From contig NZ_SJKB01000009.1 of NCBI RefSeq assembly GCF_004331465.1, forward strand, positions 310,001-374,000: 64,000 nucleotides of DNA. Direction: 5' to 3'. The notes beneath the pieces were generated by a model that was not told the origin of the DNA, ran no database searches, and saw nothing but the letters and a program-made list of their open reading frames with translations. Source of the stretch: Kribbella pittospori. GTDB taxonomy: Bacteria; Actinomycetota; Actinomycetes; Propionibacteriales; Kribbellaceae. Shown here piece after piece: positions 51,587-62,931 of the stretch (positions are counted from its first letter, which is position 1; every line of letters starts with the position of its first letter). A program made the position numbers and the translations under genes.

Positions 51587-53152
51587 GTGGCAGTCGAGGT
51601 CATCGGTGCACGGCGCGCGCGGTACGACGAGATCCTGACCGAGCGGGCGCTCGGCCTGATCGAGCGGTTGCACCGCGAGTACGACGGGCGGCGGCGCGAG
51701 CTGCTCGACCGTCGCCGCGAGCGGGTCGCCGAGATCGCCGCCGGCGGATCGCTGGGATTCCTGGCGGAGACCAAGGACGTCCGGGACGACCCGGACTGGC
51801 GGGTCGCCGCGGCTGCGCCGGGGCTGGTCGACCGGCGAGTGGAGATCACCGGGCCGACCGACCGGAAGATGACGATCAACGCCCTGAACTCGGGCGCCAA
51901 GGTCTGGCTGGCCGACCAGGAGGACGCGAACACGCCCACCTGGGACAACGTGGTCGGCGGCCAGCTGAACCTGCTCGACGCGATCACCCGGCAGATCGAC
52001 TTCAGCACCGATGCCAAGAGCTACGCCCTGAAGCCGGACGACGAACTGGCCACCATCGTCGTCCGGCCGCGGGGCTGGCACCTGCCGGAGAAGCACCTCC
52101 TGGTCGACGGTGAGCGGACGTCGGGGGCGCTGGTGGACTTCGCGCTCTACCTCGCCGCCTCCGGGCAGCTGCAGATCGATCGCGGGCAGGGGCCGTACTT
52201 CTACCTGCCGAAGATGGAGTCGCACCTCGAGGCGCGGCTCTGGAACGACGTGTTCGTGACCGCGCAGGAGGAGCTCGGCATCCCGCGCGGGACGATCCGG
52301 GCCACCGTGCTGATCGAGACCTACCCGGCCGCGTTCGAGATGGAGGAGATCCTCTACGAGCTGCGCGAGCACTCGGCCGGTCTGAACGCGGGGCGCTGGG
52401 ACTACATGTTCAGCGTGATCAAGACGCACCGGACCCGGGGCGCCGACTTCCAGCTGCCGGACCGCAACAGCGTCACGATGACGGTTCCGTTCATGCGGGC
52501 CTACACCGAACTGCTGGTGCGGACGTGCCACAAGCGCGGCGCGCACGCGATCGGCGGGATGGCGGCGTTCATCCCGAGCAAGGACCCGGCGGTGAACGAG
52601 CAGGCGTTCGCGAAGGTCGAGGCGGACAAGACGCGCGAGGCCGGCGACGGGTTCGACGGATCGTGGGTCGCGCACCCCGGGATGGTCGAGACCTGCCGGA
52701 CCGTCTTCGACTCTGTGCTCGGGGACAAACCCAACCAGCTGGACAAGCTCCGCGAGGATGTCCAGGTGACGACCGAGCAGTTGCTCGACGTTGCGTCGAC
52801 GCCGGGTGAAGTGACTGAGGCCGGGCTGCGGAACAACGTGAGTGTTGCGATTCAGTACCTGGCGGCGTGGCTTGAAGGGACCGGCGCGGTCGGGATCTTC
52901 AACCTGATGGAGGACGCGGCGACGGCCGAGATCTCCCGGTCGCAGATCTGGCAGTGGCGCCTCAACGGCGTCGTACTGGACACCGGGGAGACGGTCACGA
53001 CCGAGTTGGTCGAGCGGATCGCCGACGAGGAGATCCTCAAGCTCGACCAGTACCTGCGCTACCAGTCCGCGCGGGCGCTGTTCCTGGAGGTTGCCAACTC
53101 TGAGGAGTACGTCGACTTCCTGACGTTGCCGGCGTACGAACGGTTCGACTGA
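51587..53152 (+). CDS. aceB: Malate synthase (A type)
   Basis: This 521-residue enzyme condenses glyoxylate with acetyl-CoA to malate. The malate synthase A motifs are present: KVWLADQEDANTPTWDNV, VVRPRGWHLPEKHL (catalytic Arg), IETYPAAFEMEEILYELREH with the metal-binding Glu, and NAGRWDYMFS. GTG 51587 has GAGGGAG upstream and is 5 bases after the hydrolase stop, so it is likely in the same operon. Linking it to a sugar operon is unusual and suggests glyoxylate or acetyl-CoA production in the pathway. Its last 25 bases are repeated downstream. Confidence 0.95.
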   Translation: MAVEVIGARRARYDEILTERALGLIERLHREYDGRRRELLDRRRERVAEIAAGGSLGFLAETKDVRDDPDWRVAAAAPGLVDRRVEITGPTDRKMTINALNSGAKVWLADQEDANTPTWDNVVGGQLNLLDAITRQIDFSTDAKSYALKPDDELATIVVRPRGWHLPEKHLLVDGERTSGALVDFALYLAASGQLQIDRGQGPYFYLPKMESHLEARLWNDVFVTAQEELGIPRGTIRATVLIETYPAAFEMEEILYELREHSAGLNAGRWDYMFSVIKTHRTRGADFQLPDRNSVTMTVPFMRAYTELLVRTCHKRGAHAIGGMAAFIPSKDPAVNEQAFAKVEADKTREAGDGFDGSWVAHPGMVETCRTVFDSVLGDKPNQLDKLREDVQVTTEQLLDVASTPGEVTEAGLRNNVSVAIQYLAAWLEGTGAVGIFNLMEDAATAEISRSQIWQWRLNGVVLDTGETVTTELVERIADEEILKLDQYLRYQSARALFLEVANSEEYVDFLTLPAYERFD

Positions 53153-53216
53153 GGTGTGAAAGAGAAAAAGCAAAAAGCAGGGGTTAGGGGTTTGCCGGCG
53201 TACGAGCGGTTCGACT
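53126..53216 (+). repeat. Duplicated 3' end of aceB
   Basis: The 25 bases at 53126-53150, which encode the end LPAYERFD, recur at 53192-53216 with one silent difference (GAA/GAG) and again run into a stop codon. The 41 bases between the copies include an A-rich GTGTGAAAGAGAAAAAGCA stretch unlike the rest of the window. The two copies could be direct repeats left by an insertion/excision or by slippage. Confidence 0.85.
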
Positions 53217-53592
53217 AGCGGGATCGCTCGGGCGGGTCGACATTCACAGTCGGGATGCCGCCACCCGCCCGGGCGATGATCGCCAGGGACGGCTCGGTGC
53301 TCGGGTTGCTCTCGCGATGCACGGTGAAGGCCGGGACGTGGACGAAGTCGCCGGCGACCGCGTCGAGGTACTCGTCCGTGCCCTCGAACTCCATCCGCAG
53401 TACGCCGGAGACGATGTAGAGGCTGCTCTCGTTCTTGTCGTGGTGATGCCACCCGGAGATCGCTCCGGGGTCGGTGATCACCTTCCCGGCCCAGAGGATC
53501 GGCAGCTCGAACGCCCGCATCCGCAGCATGCCGGAGGTCGGGTCGGCGGCCACCAGGTCGCCTGCTTTGATGACGCGAACTGGCTCGCTCAT
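53215..53592 (-). CDS. Cupin-domain protein
   Basis: The 125-residue single-domain cupin has motif 1 GAISGWHHHDKNESSLYIVS (H-H-H, E at the metal-binding positions) and motif 2 AGDFVHVPAFTVHRESN. It likely binds a metal and may be an isomerase/dioxygenase or sensor. Its stop lies against the duplicated aceB end. The start (ATG 53592) overlaps the trypsin-like protease stop by 4 bases, so the two are cotranslated. Confidence 0.88.
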   Translation of the reverse strand: MSEPVRVIKAGDLVAADPTSGMLRMRAFELPILWAGKVITDPGAISGWHHHDKNESSLYIVSGVLRMEFEGTDEYLDAVAGDFVHVPAFTVHRESNPSTEPSLAIIARAGGGIPTVNVDPPERSR

Positions 53593-54371
53593 GACTTCAG
53601 TGTCGCAGCCCGGATGGCCTTGGCGGCAGGGGCGATCTCGGCGTACACCCCGGGATAGTTGGGCTCGGCGCAGCCGTTGCCCCAGGAGACGAGAGCGAGC
53701 AGGCGGCCGTTGAGGACCAACGGTCCGCCGGAGTCGCCCTGGCAGGCGTCGCCGGTGCCATCGAGATAGCCCGCGCAGACATTCGACGCGGCCGCGTAGC
53801 CTCCGGCGACGTACTCCTTGTTCGCCAGGCAGACGTCGTCGCCCAGGTCGGGCACGGCCAGCTTCTGCAGCGTGTCTTCAGGCCCAGTCCCGGCAGTGTC
53901 ACCCCAGCCGTAGACGGTCGGTACGACGCCCCGCCGATCGGCCTTCGGGTTCGTCTGCAGCCGCATGATCGGGACACCCGTGAACGGCTTGGCCAGGGTC
54001 AGGACGGCGAAGTCGTTGCGGTTGGTCTTCGCGCTGTACTCCGGATGGATCCACACCTTGCTGATCCCGGACTCCCGGCCGACCGTGTCGTCCCGCAGAT
54101 CGGCCCGACCCTGGATCGCCGCGTACGTCGTGACCGCCTGGCCCATGCAATGCGCAGCGGTGAGCACCTTGTCCGGCCGCACCAGCACCCCACTGCAATA
54201 CCGCCCGGTCGGCCGCACGGACGCCGTGTTGGTCAGCGCCACCGCCCACGGAGCCTCACTGACACTCGCCAGCGTGCCCCCCACAATCAACTTCTTCCCC
54301 GTGGACGCCGACACCGCGCCCGCGGACACCATCACAAGAAGCACCGCCAGCACCGCAGCCCGTCGCAACAT
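53589..54371 (-). CDS. Secreted trypsin-like serine protease (S1)
   Basis: The 260-residue protein has a signal peptide (residues 1-22) and a short propeptide before the mature IVGG (residues 29-32). The triad is complete: H74 (TAAHC), D120 (NDFAVLTL) and S214 (GDACQGDSGGPL), with six cysteines. Asp at the S1 position (DACQGDSGG) suggests trypsin-like Arg/Lys specificity. ATG 54371 is chosen because it starts a proper signal peptide; upstream in-frame codons give a poor one. It is likely extracellular. Confidence 0.92.
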   Translation of the reverse strand: MLRRAAVLAVLLVMVSAGAVSASTGKKLIVGGTLASVSEAPWAVALTNTASVRPTGRYCSGVLVRPDKVLTAAHCMGQAVTTYAAIQGRADLRDDTVGRESGISKVWIHPEYSAKTNRNDFAVLTLAKPFTGVPIMRLQTNPKADRRGVVPTVYGWGDTAGTGPEDTLQKLAVPDLGDDVCLANKEYVAGGYAAASNVCAGYLDGTGDACQGDSGGPLVLNGRLLALVSWGNGCAEPNYPGVYAEIAPAAKAIRAATLKS

Positions 54372-54455
54372 GCCGACGAACTTACTCCAGGTAAGCAATC
54401 GACCGCGGAAGGTGGCCACCCCGACCACGCATGCCGGGGTGGCCACGTCGGTGGG

Positions 54456-55400
54456 TCAGGCGCGATAGGCCGTCCACATGTCGCTCATGCGGGTGCTCTG
54501 GTTCGGCGTGAACTGGTTGTAGCAGGAGTCGTAGGAGTAATCCATGTAGTTGTGGATCGGGTCCAGACCGGGCAGCGAGCAGGAGTCCCGGCCTTCGGGA
54601 CAACCGTTCGTGGGACTGCTCTGCGCCGGGGTGTCCGCGACCTCGTCGTTCGTCGCGGTACAGCCGCCCTGGAACGTGTGGTAGAGCCCGAACCAATGGC
54701 CGGCCTCGTGGGTCGCGGTCTCGCCGAGGTTGTAGTTCGTCTCCGAGCCACCCGGCAGCGAGGTGTACTGCACCCGGATGCCGTCGATCCCGGGCTGGCG
54801 TGCGTAGTCCCACGGGAAGGTCGCGATGCCGAGGTAGGCGAAGTCGACCAGCCAGATGTTCAGGGCGTTGGCGCCGCCCTTGCGGGTCTGCTTGCGGTAA
54901 CTGCTGCTCTGCTTGTCCTGGTGCCACTGGTTGTTGTTGTAACGGAACGTCCCGGCCAGCGTGAAGGTGAAGCCGGTGTTGGCCGCCTGTGACGACTCCT
55001 GGCCGCCGAACGTCTTGTTCAGGACGGCGATCTGCTGCGAGATCTGCGTGTCGGTGACGTCACCGTTGCCGGCCGCGTCGCGCATCACGTTCACGTAGAC
55101 CGGTACGGTCGCCGCCGCCAGGGCACCCTTCGGTACGCCGGTGCCGCGGGCAGCCTTGGCCTTCAGGATCTGGGCTGTCCTGGCCTCGATCGCCTTCTGT
55201 TCGGCGGCGGAGATGTCCCGGGTGTCCGGGCCATGGCCGCCCTTGGCCGCGGCATTCCCGGGCGGCACGAAACAGTCGGATGCCGGGGCCTGATCCACCA
55301 CAGGCCGGGCCGACGCCTGGCCGCTGAGCGGACTGAGCAGGAGCGCCGAGCCGGCCAGCAGGACGGCGGCGGCGCGGGGACTGGGGATGAAAGATCGCAT
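54456..55400 (-). CDS. Secreted zinc metalloprotease (M43 type)
   Basis: The 314-residue protein has a signal peptide (about residues 1-31). The zinc motif HEAGHWFGLYH (H231, E232, H235, H241) and the later Met-turn region (NYMDYSYDSC) mark an M43 cytophagalysin/pappalysin-type metzincin. GGAGGAAC precedes ATG 55400. The about 70 residues after the signal may be a propeptide. It sits beside the trypsin-like protease gene on the same strand with an 84-base gap, so the two may be coregulated secreted proteases. Confidence 0.92.
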   Translation of the reverse strand: MRSFIPSPRAAAVLLAGSALLLSPLSGQASARPVVDQAPASDCFVPPGNAAAKGGHGPDTRDISAAEQKAIEARTAQILKAKAARGTGVPKGALAAATVPVYVNVMRDAAGNGDVTDTQISQQIAVLNKTFGGQESSQAANTGFTFTLAGTFRYNNNQWHQDKQSSSYRKQTRKGGANALNIWLVDFAYLGIATFPWDYARQPGIDGIRVQYTSLPGGSETNYNLGETATHEAGHWFGLYHTFQGGCTATNDEVADTPAQSSPTNGCPEGRDSCSLPGLDPIHNYMDYSYDSCYNQFTPNQSTRMSDMWTAYRA

Positions 55401-55504
55401 GCGCGTTCCTCCGGGGTCGGGCCACTGGGCGGGCGGCCGGTTGCGGGCATCCTCCGCAACAAGGTCCCTTCTCCGGAAGCGATCGCCCGAGAATCTCCCG
55501 CGGT

Positions 55505-57640
55505 CTAGGGAAAACCTTCGGTGCTCGCGGGGGCGCGCAGACTTCCGTAGCGTTCCATCCTTTGCCAGCGCAGCCTCGAGCCGGCCAGTGCGGTGAACAC
55601 GGACTGGATCACGACGAGGTACATCAGTTGGCGGTACACGAACTGCTGCAGCGGAAGGGTCCACAGCGGTCCGGCTCGTTCGCCGTCCAGCCTGAACGCG
55701 TACACCCCCATCGCCATCTGTACTGCGAGGAAGCCCAGCCAGACCAGTCCTACTCGGAGCGGATCGAGGAAGACGAGCCCGTAGATCGCGAACACGTCGA
55801 CCACTGGCGCGAGGAGTGGCAGCAGGACCTGGAAGAGGGTCAGGTACGTCAATCCGCGCCGGCCGAGCTTGCCGGACTGACCGCGCTGCACCCAGGCGCC
55901 ACGGTGCTTCCACATCGCCTGCAACGTCCCGTAGCACCAGCGGTAGCGCTGCCGCCAGAGCGCATCCAGCGACGCCGGCGCCTCGGTCCAGGCGACCGCA
56001 CGCTCCTCGTAGACCACCCGCCACCCGTCCCGGCACAGCGCCATGGTCAGGTCGGTGTCCTCGGCCAGCGTCACGTCACTCAGACCGCCGATGCGTTCCA
56101 GCGCCGTACGACGGAATCCGCCGACCGCACCGGGCACGGTCGGCATGCACTCGGCCAGGTCGAACAACCGCCGGTCGAGGTTGAAGCCGATCACGTACTC
56201 GATGTGCTGCCAGCGGCCGAGCAGCCCACGACGGTTGCCGACCTTCGCGTTGCCCGACACCGCGCCGACGGACGGATGCGCGAACGGCTGCACGAGCATC
56301 CGTACGGCGTCCGGCTCGAACACGGTGTCACCGTCGACCATCACGATCAGGTTGAAGTGGGCGGCCTGTAGTCCGGTGTTGAGTGCGATCGGCTTGCCGG
56401 AGTTGGCCTGGCGGATCACCCGGACGCCGGGGATGCGCATCGCCTCCACGACGTCCGCCGTACCGTCGGTCGAACCGTCGTCGACCACGATCACCTCGAG
56501 CGGATGGTCCGACGCGACCAGCGACCGGATGGCGGCCTCGATCCCGGCACTCTCGTTGTACGCCGGCACGATCACGCTGACCGGTTCCGTCACCGGCGGA
56601 CCCCAGATCCAGTCGCGCATCCGCGCATGCCGCCGAGCCGCCACCACGGTCGTGATCGCCCGCAACACGCACAACGCGCCCGCGGCGTACAGGAGCCAGG
56701 TCAACACGTTCAGCACCGCGTCGCTCACTCGCATCGCCCCGATCAGCGCAAGCCCGCGGCCGCGTTCCAGCAGACCGACCTTGTGCGTCGGCGACGGGAG
56801 TCCGACCGCGTCGCTCACGGTGGCGAACTTGAAGCCACGCGCCTTCAGCGTCGGGATGAGCTTGGCGAGCGCTGCGACGGTCTGACTGCGGTCACCACCG
56901 GCGTCGTGCATCAGGAGCACCTGGCCCGCGGTGCCGCGCGGAGTCGAGTTCGCGATCACCTTCGCGGTTCCCGGCCGGCGCCAGTCCTCGCTGTCCTGGG
57001 TGGTCAGTACGGTCAAGTAGCCGGATTCACGGGTGGCCTGGATCGATGCCCAGTCCCGGTCGGTGAGTTCGCCCGTTTCGGCCGAGTACGGCGGCCGGAG
57101 CAGCGTGGTACTGACTCCGGTGGCGCCGGCGAGGATGAGCTGGCTCTGGCGTAGCTCGAGCGACCGGCGCCAGCCGGCCGCCTCGGACAGGTTCGCGTGG
57201 GTGAAGGTGTGCGCCGCGATTTGGTGGCCTTCGGCAACAATTCTGCGCGCCAGCTCGGGGTGCGCGGCGACCGCGGTGCCGACGACGAAGAAGGTCGCGT
57301 GCACGTGCTGCGCCTTGAGCAGGTCCAGCACCCGCGGCGTCCAGACCGGATCCGGCCCGTCATCGAAGGTCAGCGCGATGGTGCGGGCTGCCGGGGAGGC
57401 GGATCTCGGCTGTCCCGGCCCGGCGTCGATGACCGGTCCGCCCGTGCGGATCGACGGTGGTACTGCTCCGACCTGGCCGACCGGCTTGACCGCACCGTCG
57501 GGCTCCGCACCGAACATGTGGTGTGTGTAGCCGTTCAGCAGCAGCATGCTCGACAGGCAGACGAGCAGCATGGTCAGCACGATCCAGTGGGTCCGGAGCG
57601 GGACCTGCTTGGCGCGCCGCGCGACCGGGCGGCGGCTCAC
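55505..57640 (-). CDS. Fused polysaccharide deacetylase / family 2 glycosyltransferase (MatB-like)
   Basis: This 711-residue membrane protein has an N-terminal helix (18-38), an extracellular NodB deacetylase domain (TFDDGPDP at 91-98, H144 and H148 in HTFTH), a middle helix near 310-330, then a cytoplasmic GT2 domain (VSVIVPAYNES, VVDDGSTDGT, MVDGDT, QRYRW) and C-terminal helices. The order matches the bifunctional MatB type that builds partly deacetylated poly-N-acetylglucosamine in Streptomyces; this role is inferred. GTG 57640 overlaps the upstream gene by 4 bases. Confidence 0.9.
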   Translation of the reverse strand: MSRRPVARRAKQVPLRTHWIVLTMLLVCLSSMLLLNGYTHHMFGAEPDGAVKPVGQVGAVPPSIRTGGPVIDAGPGQPRSASPAARTIALTFDDGPDPVWTPRVLDLLKAQHVHATFFVVGTAVAAHPELARRIVAEGHQIAAHTFTHANLSEAAGWRRSLELRQSQLILAGATGVSTTLLRPPYSAETGELTDRDWASIQATRESGYLTVLTTQDSEDWRRPGTAKVIANSTPRGTAGQVLLMHDAGGDRSQTVAALAKLIPTLKARGFKFATVSDAVGLPSPTHKVGLLERGRGLALIGAMRVSDAVLNVLTWLLYAAGALCVLRAITTVVAARRHARMRDWIWGPPVTEPVSVIVPAYNESAGIEAAIRSLVASDHPLEVIVVDDGSTDGTADVVEAMRIPGVRVIRQANSGKPIALNTGLQAAHFNLIVMVDGDTVFEPDAVRMLVQPFAHPSVGAVSGNAKVGNRRGLLGRWQHIEYVIGFNLDRRLFDLAECMPTVPGAVGGFRRTALERIGGLSDVTLAEDTDLTMALCRDGWRVVYEERAVAWTEAPASLDALWRQRYRWCYGTLQAMWKHRGAWVQRGQSGKLGRRGLTYLTLFQVLLPLLAPVVDVFAIYGLVFLDPLRVGLVWLGFLAVQMAMGVYAFRLDGERAGPLWTLPLQQFVYRQLMYLVVIQSVFTALAGSRLRWQRMERYGSLRAPASTEGFP

Positions 57641-58170
57641 GGCTTGCCGGGCGTCTTCGTCTGACCGGGCGGCGGCGTCGTCGGCTTGTTGCCGTTGTGC
57701 GTGGTGGCCGGCGTCGGCGAGGGTGTCGTGGTCGGCCCAGTTGTCGGCTGACCCGGCGGTGCGGTGGGTGAGCCGGACGGTGCCGTCGTCGGTGCCGTCG
57801 TCGGTGCCGTCGGGGGTACGACGCCGGGAGTCGTGGGCGCGACGGTCGGCACAGCCGACGGTGTGTCCGAAGGATCGGTGCTCGGGTCGTCGGACGGCTC
57901 GGTCTCGTGGTCCGGAGCCGGTGTCGACCCGCCAACTTCGATGGCGGCCGGCGGCGGGGTGATCTGCGGCCCGTGCTTGGATTTAGTGGCCGCATCGGGT
58001 TGGGGAATCAGGGGGGTGTCGAGGCTCGGGCCCCCGAGCAGACTGCTGCTCATCAGGATCAGGTAACCGACGATCGGTACGGCGAGGAACGCGCCGGCTC
58101 TGCGCAGAGTCCGACGGCGTTGCCCTGTCGCGTCCAGGAAAACTGGCCGCCGGGCGGAAGGCGGTTTCAC
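57637..58170 (-). CDS. Pro/Thr-rich single-pass membrane protein
   Basis: The 177-residue protein starts at GTG 58170, has one membrane helix at about residues 27-48 and then about 125 residues of extracellular Pro/Thr/Ser repeats (PTTAPTTAPSG, PTTGPTTTPSPTP). No known domain is present. Its tail may span the cell wall. It is cotranslated with the deacetylase/glycosyltransferase (GTGA overlap) and is probably a partner in export or anchoring of the polymer. Confidence 0.8.
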   Translation of the reverse strand: MKPPSARRPVFLDATGQRRRTLRRAGAFLAVPIVGYLILMSSSLLGGPSLDTPLIPQPDAATKSKHGPQITPPPAAIEVGGSTPAPDHETEPSDDPSTDPSDTPSAVPTVAPTTPGVVPPTAPTTAPTTAPSGSPTAPPGQPTTGPTTTPSPTPATTHNGNKPTTPPPGQTKTPGKP

Positions 58171-58227
58171 AAGCGCGAGATCCTACTCTCTTCGGATGAC
58201 TTCCAGCACCCCAGGTTGTGACGTTCA

Positions 58228-58249
58228 AACGCCTGTATCAAAAGGCGTT
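58228..58249. promoter_or_regulatory. Inverted repeat AACGCCT-N8-AGGCGTT
   Basis: Perfect 7-bp arms (58228-58234 and 58243-58249) lie midway between the divergent Pro/Thr-rich gene and glgX. AAAGGCGT recurs at 58308-58315. It could be a repressor or activator site for either operon, or a small hairpin. The role is inferred from its position. Confidence 0.45.
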
Positions 58250-58375
58250 CCGCGCTGACCGGATCCCGGAATTGTCAAGACCTGGTGAGAAAGCTACAGC
58301 TTGTTGCAAAGGCGTGTCGGAGAGCTACCGATGATCGAGGTACCCCGGCCTGGCGTGTCCGGGGGTGGAGGTGGC

Positions 58376-58381
58376 TACTGT
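58376..58381 (+). promoter_or_regulatory. -10 element TACTGT of a leaderless glgX promoter
   Basis: TACTGT is followed by 6 bases and then GTG 58388, without a ribosome-binding site. This supports the GTG as the start and predicts a leaderless mRNA. Confidence 0.5.
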
Positions 58382-58387
58382 CGTCGG

Positions 58388-60501
<2,114 letters not shown>

Positions 60502-60505
<4 letters not shown>

Positions 60506-62931
60506 CAGCGCTGATACCTTCCCCACCCTACCGCCCCGGTCAGGGCCCGCAGGCCACCTACCGACTGCAGTTGCACGCCGGTTTCGGGTTCGACGACGCC
60601 GCCACGGTGGTCCCGTACCTGCAGGGCCTCGGGATCTCCCACGCGTACCTCTCCCCGATCCTCCAGGCCGCGCCCGGCTCCACCCACGGGTACGACGTGG
60701 TGGACCACAGCCGGCTGTCCGACGCGGCCGGTGGCCGTCCCGCCTTCGACCGGCTGGCGGCACGGCTGCACGACCATCGCATGGGCGCGGTGGCGGACGT
60801 CGTACCGAATCATGTGGCGGTGCCGACGCCTGCCCGGCTCAACAAGGCGCTGTGGTCGGTGCTGCGGGACGGACCGGCGTCGCCGTACGCCGAGTGGTTC
60901 GACGTCGACTGGGGTGCGGGGAACCAGCCGTTGCTGATGGCTGTGCTGGGTCAGCGGATCGGCAGGGTGCTCGCGGACGGCGAGTTGTCGATCGACGGCG
61001 ACGTACTGCGGTACTACGAGCATGAGTACCCACTGCGGCCGGGCACCGAGGACCTGCCGCTCGAGGAGCTGGTGACCGAGCAGTGGTACCGCCTCGCGCA
61101 CTGGCGGGTGGCGGACGAGGAGCTGAACTACCGGCGGTTCTTCGACGTGGACACGCTGGCCGCCGTACGCGTGGAGACTCAGGAGGTCTTCGAAGCGACG
61201 CATGAGCTGCTGCTGGAGTTGCTGCACGAGGGCGAGCTCAACGGCTTTCGCATCGACCATCCGGACGGACTCGCCGATCCACGCGGGTACCTGCGCCGGC
61301 TGGCCGAGCGGACCGGTGGCGCGTGGGTCGTGGTGGAGAAGATCCTCGAAGGCGATGAGGAGCTGCCACGCGACTGGCCCTGCGCAGGCACCACGGGGTA
61401 CGACGCGCTGCTCCGCGTCGGCGGTCTGTTCGTCGACCCTGCGGGTGCAGCGCCGCTGTCTGCCCTCCACTCCGAGCTGACCGGTGAGCCTGCCGACTTC
61501 GCGCCCGTCGTGGAGCAGGCGAAGCGCGAGATCGTCCAGCACGGGCAGTACGCCGAAGTGCACCGGCTGGTCGAGTTGCTGGCTCGCATCTGCCAGGACG
61601 ACGTACGGCTGCGTGACCACACGCGGCGCGCGTTCCATGAAGTGGTCGTCGAACTGCTGGTCCACTTCGACATCTACCGGGCGTACGTCATCCCGGGGGA
61701 GCCGGCGTCGCCGACGGCAGTGCAGGCGCTGGAGCGGGCTGCTGAGAAGGCGAGGGAGAATCTCGACGACGACCGGAGGGAGACGCTGGACGTCGTCCTG
61801 CATCTGCTGCTGGGTCGAGAGACGAGCCGGATCGACGAGCACGCGCGGCACGAGCTGATCGTCCGGTTCCAGCAGACCTGTGGCCCGGTGATGGCGAAGG
61901 GCGTCGAGGACACCGCGTTCTACCGATGGTTCCGGCTGACATCGCTGAACGAGGTCGGTGGGGATCCGGAGCACTTCGGCGTGACACCGGAGGAGTTCCA
62001 CGCGTTCGCGGCCCGGCTGAACCAGCATTGGCCGAAGACGATGACCACACTGTCCACCCACGACACCAAGCGGTCCGAGGACGTGCGTGCGCGTCTCGGT
62101 GTGCTGTCCGAGCAGCCTGCGGCCTGGTCGGAGGCGGTGCGCGAGTGGCGTCGGCTGTCTGAGGACCACCGGAGCCCGCTGCTCGACGGCAGCACGGAGT
62201 ACCTGTTCTGGCAGACCCTCTTCGGCACCTGGGACGACGGACCGCTGCCCGAGGATCGGGTGCAGGCCTATCTGCTCAAGGCGATCCGCGAAGCGAAGCG
62301 CCACACCACCTGGACCTCACCGGACGAGGAGTACGAGCAGGCCGTCGCCGCCTTCGCCACCGCGATCCTGGCCGACTCCACAGTGCTCGACTCGGTACGA
62401 CGCTTTGCCGCCAACCAAGCCGGATTCGTCCGGGCGGCGACACTCGGCCAGAAGCTGGTGCAGCTGACGATGCCGGGCGTACCGGATGTGTACCAGGGCA
62501 CCGAGGTGGTCGACTTGTCGCTGGTGGACCCGGACAACCGGCGGCCGGTGGACTACGAGGACCGGATCGCCCGGTTGCTGCGGCTGGACGAGGGCGGCAA
62601 GCCGGACGACCTGTCCGACGAGAAGCTGCTGGTCACCTCGCGAGCACTCCGCATCCGCAGGCAGTACCCGGAGGCCTTCGCGGGCAGCTACACCCCACTG
62701 CCGACGTCCAACGGTCACGCCGTTGCCTTCGCGAGAGGAGACGCGGTGATCACGGTGGCGACCCGGCTGCCGGCCGCTCTGCATCGCCTGGGCGGTTGGG
62801 GCGACAGCACAGTGGTCCTGCCGAGCGGCCAGTGGAAGAACGTGTTGACCGGCCGCGAGGTGGGTAGTGGTGCAGCCCGGATCCACGAGCTGTTGGAGGA
62901 CCTCCCGGTGGCCCTGCTCGTAAGGAGCTGA
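60502..62931 (+). CDS. treY: Maltooligosyl trehalose synthase
   Basis: This 809-residue GH13 enzyme converts the reducing-end alpha-1,4 bond of a maltodextrin into the alpha,alpha-1,1 bond of trehalose. Family motifs are present: ATYRLQLHAGFGFDDA at the N-terminus, GMGAVADVVPNHV-like DVVPNH, NGFRIDHPDGLADPRGYL (nucleophile Asp), VVVEKILEGDEELP (acid/base Glu), and GTTGYDAL. It is coupled to glgX by overlap and to treZ (start right after the stop). Confidence 0.95.

Noticed and set aside
55505..57640. Long plus-strand open frames inside this region
   Set aside because: They mirror the fused deacetylase/glycosyltransferase gene, which has full motifs on the minus strand.
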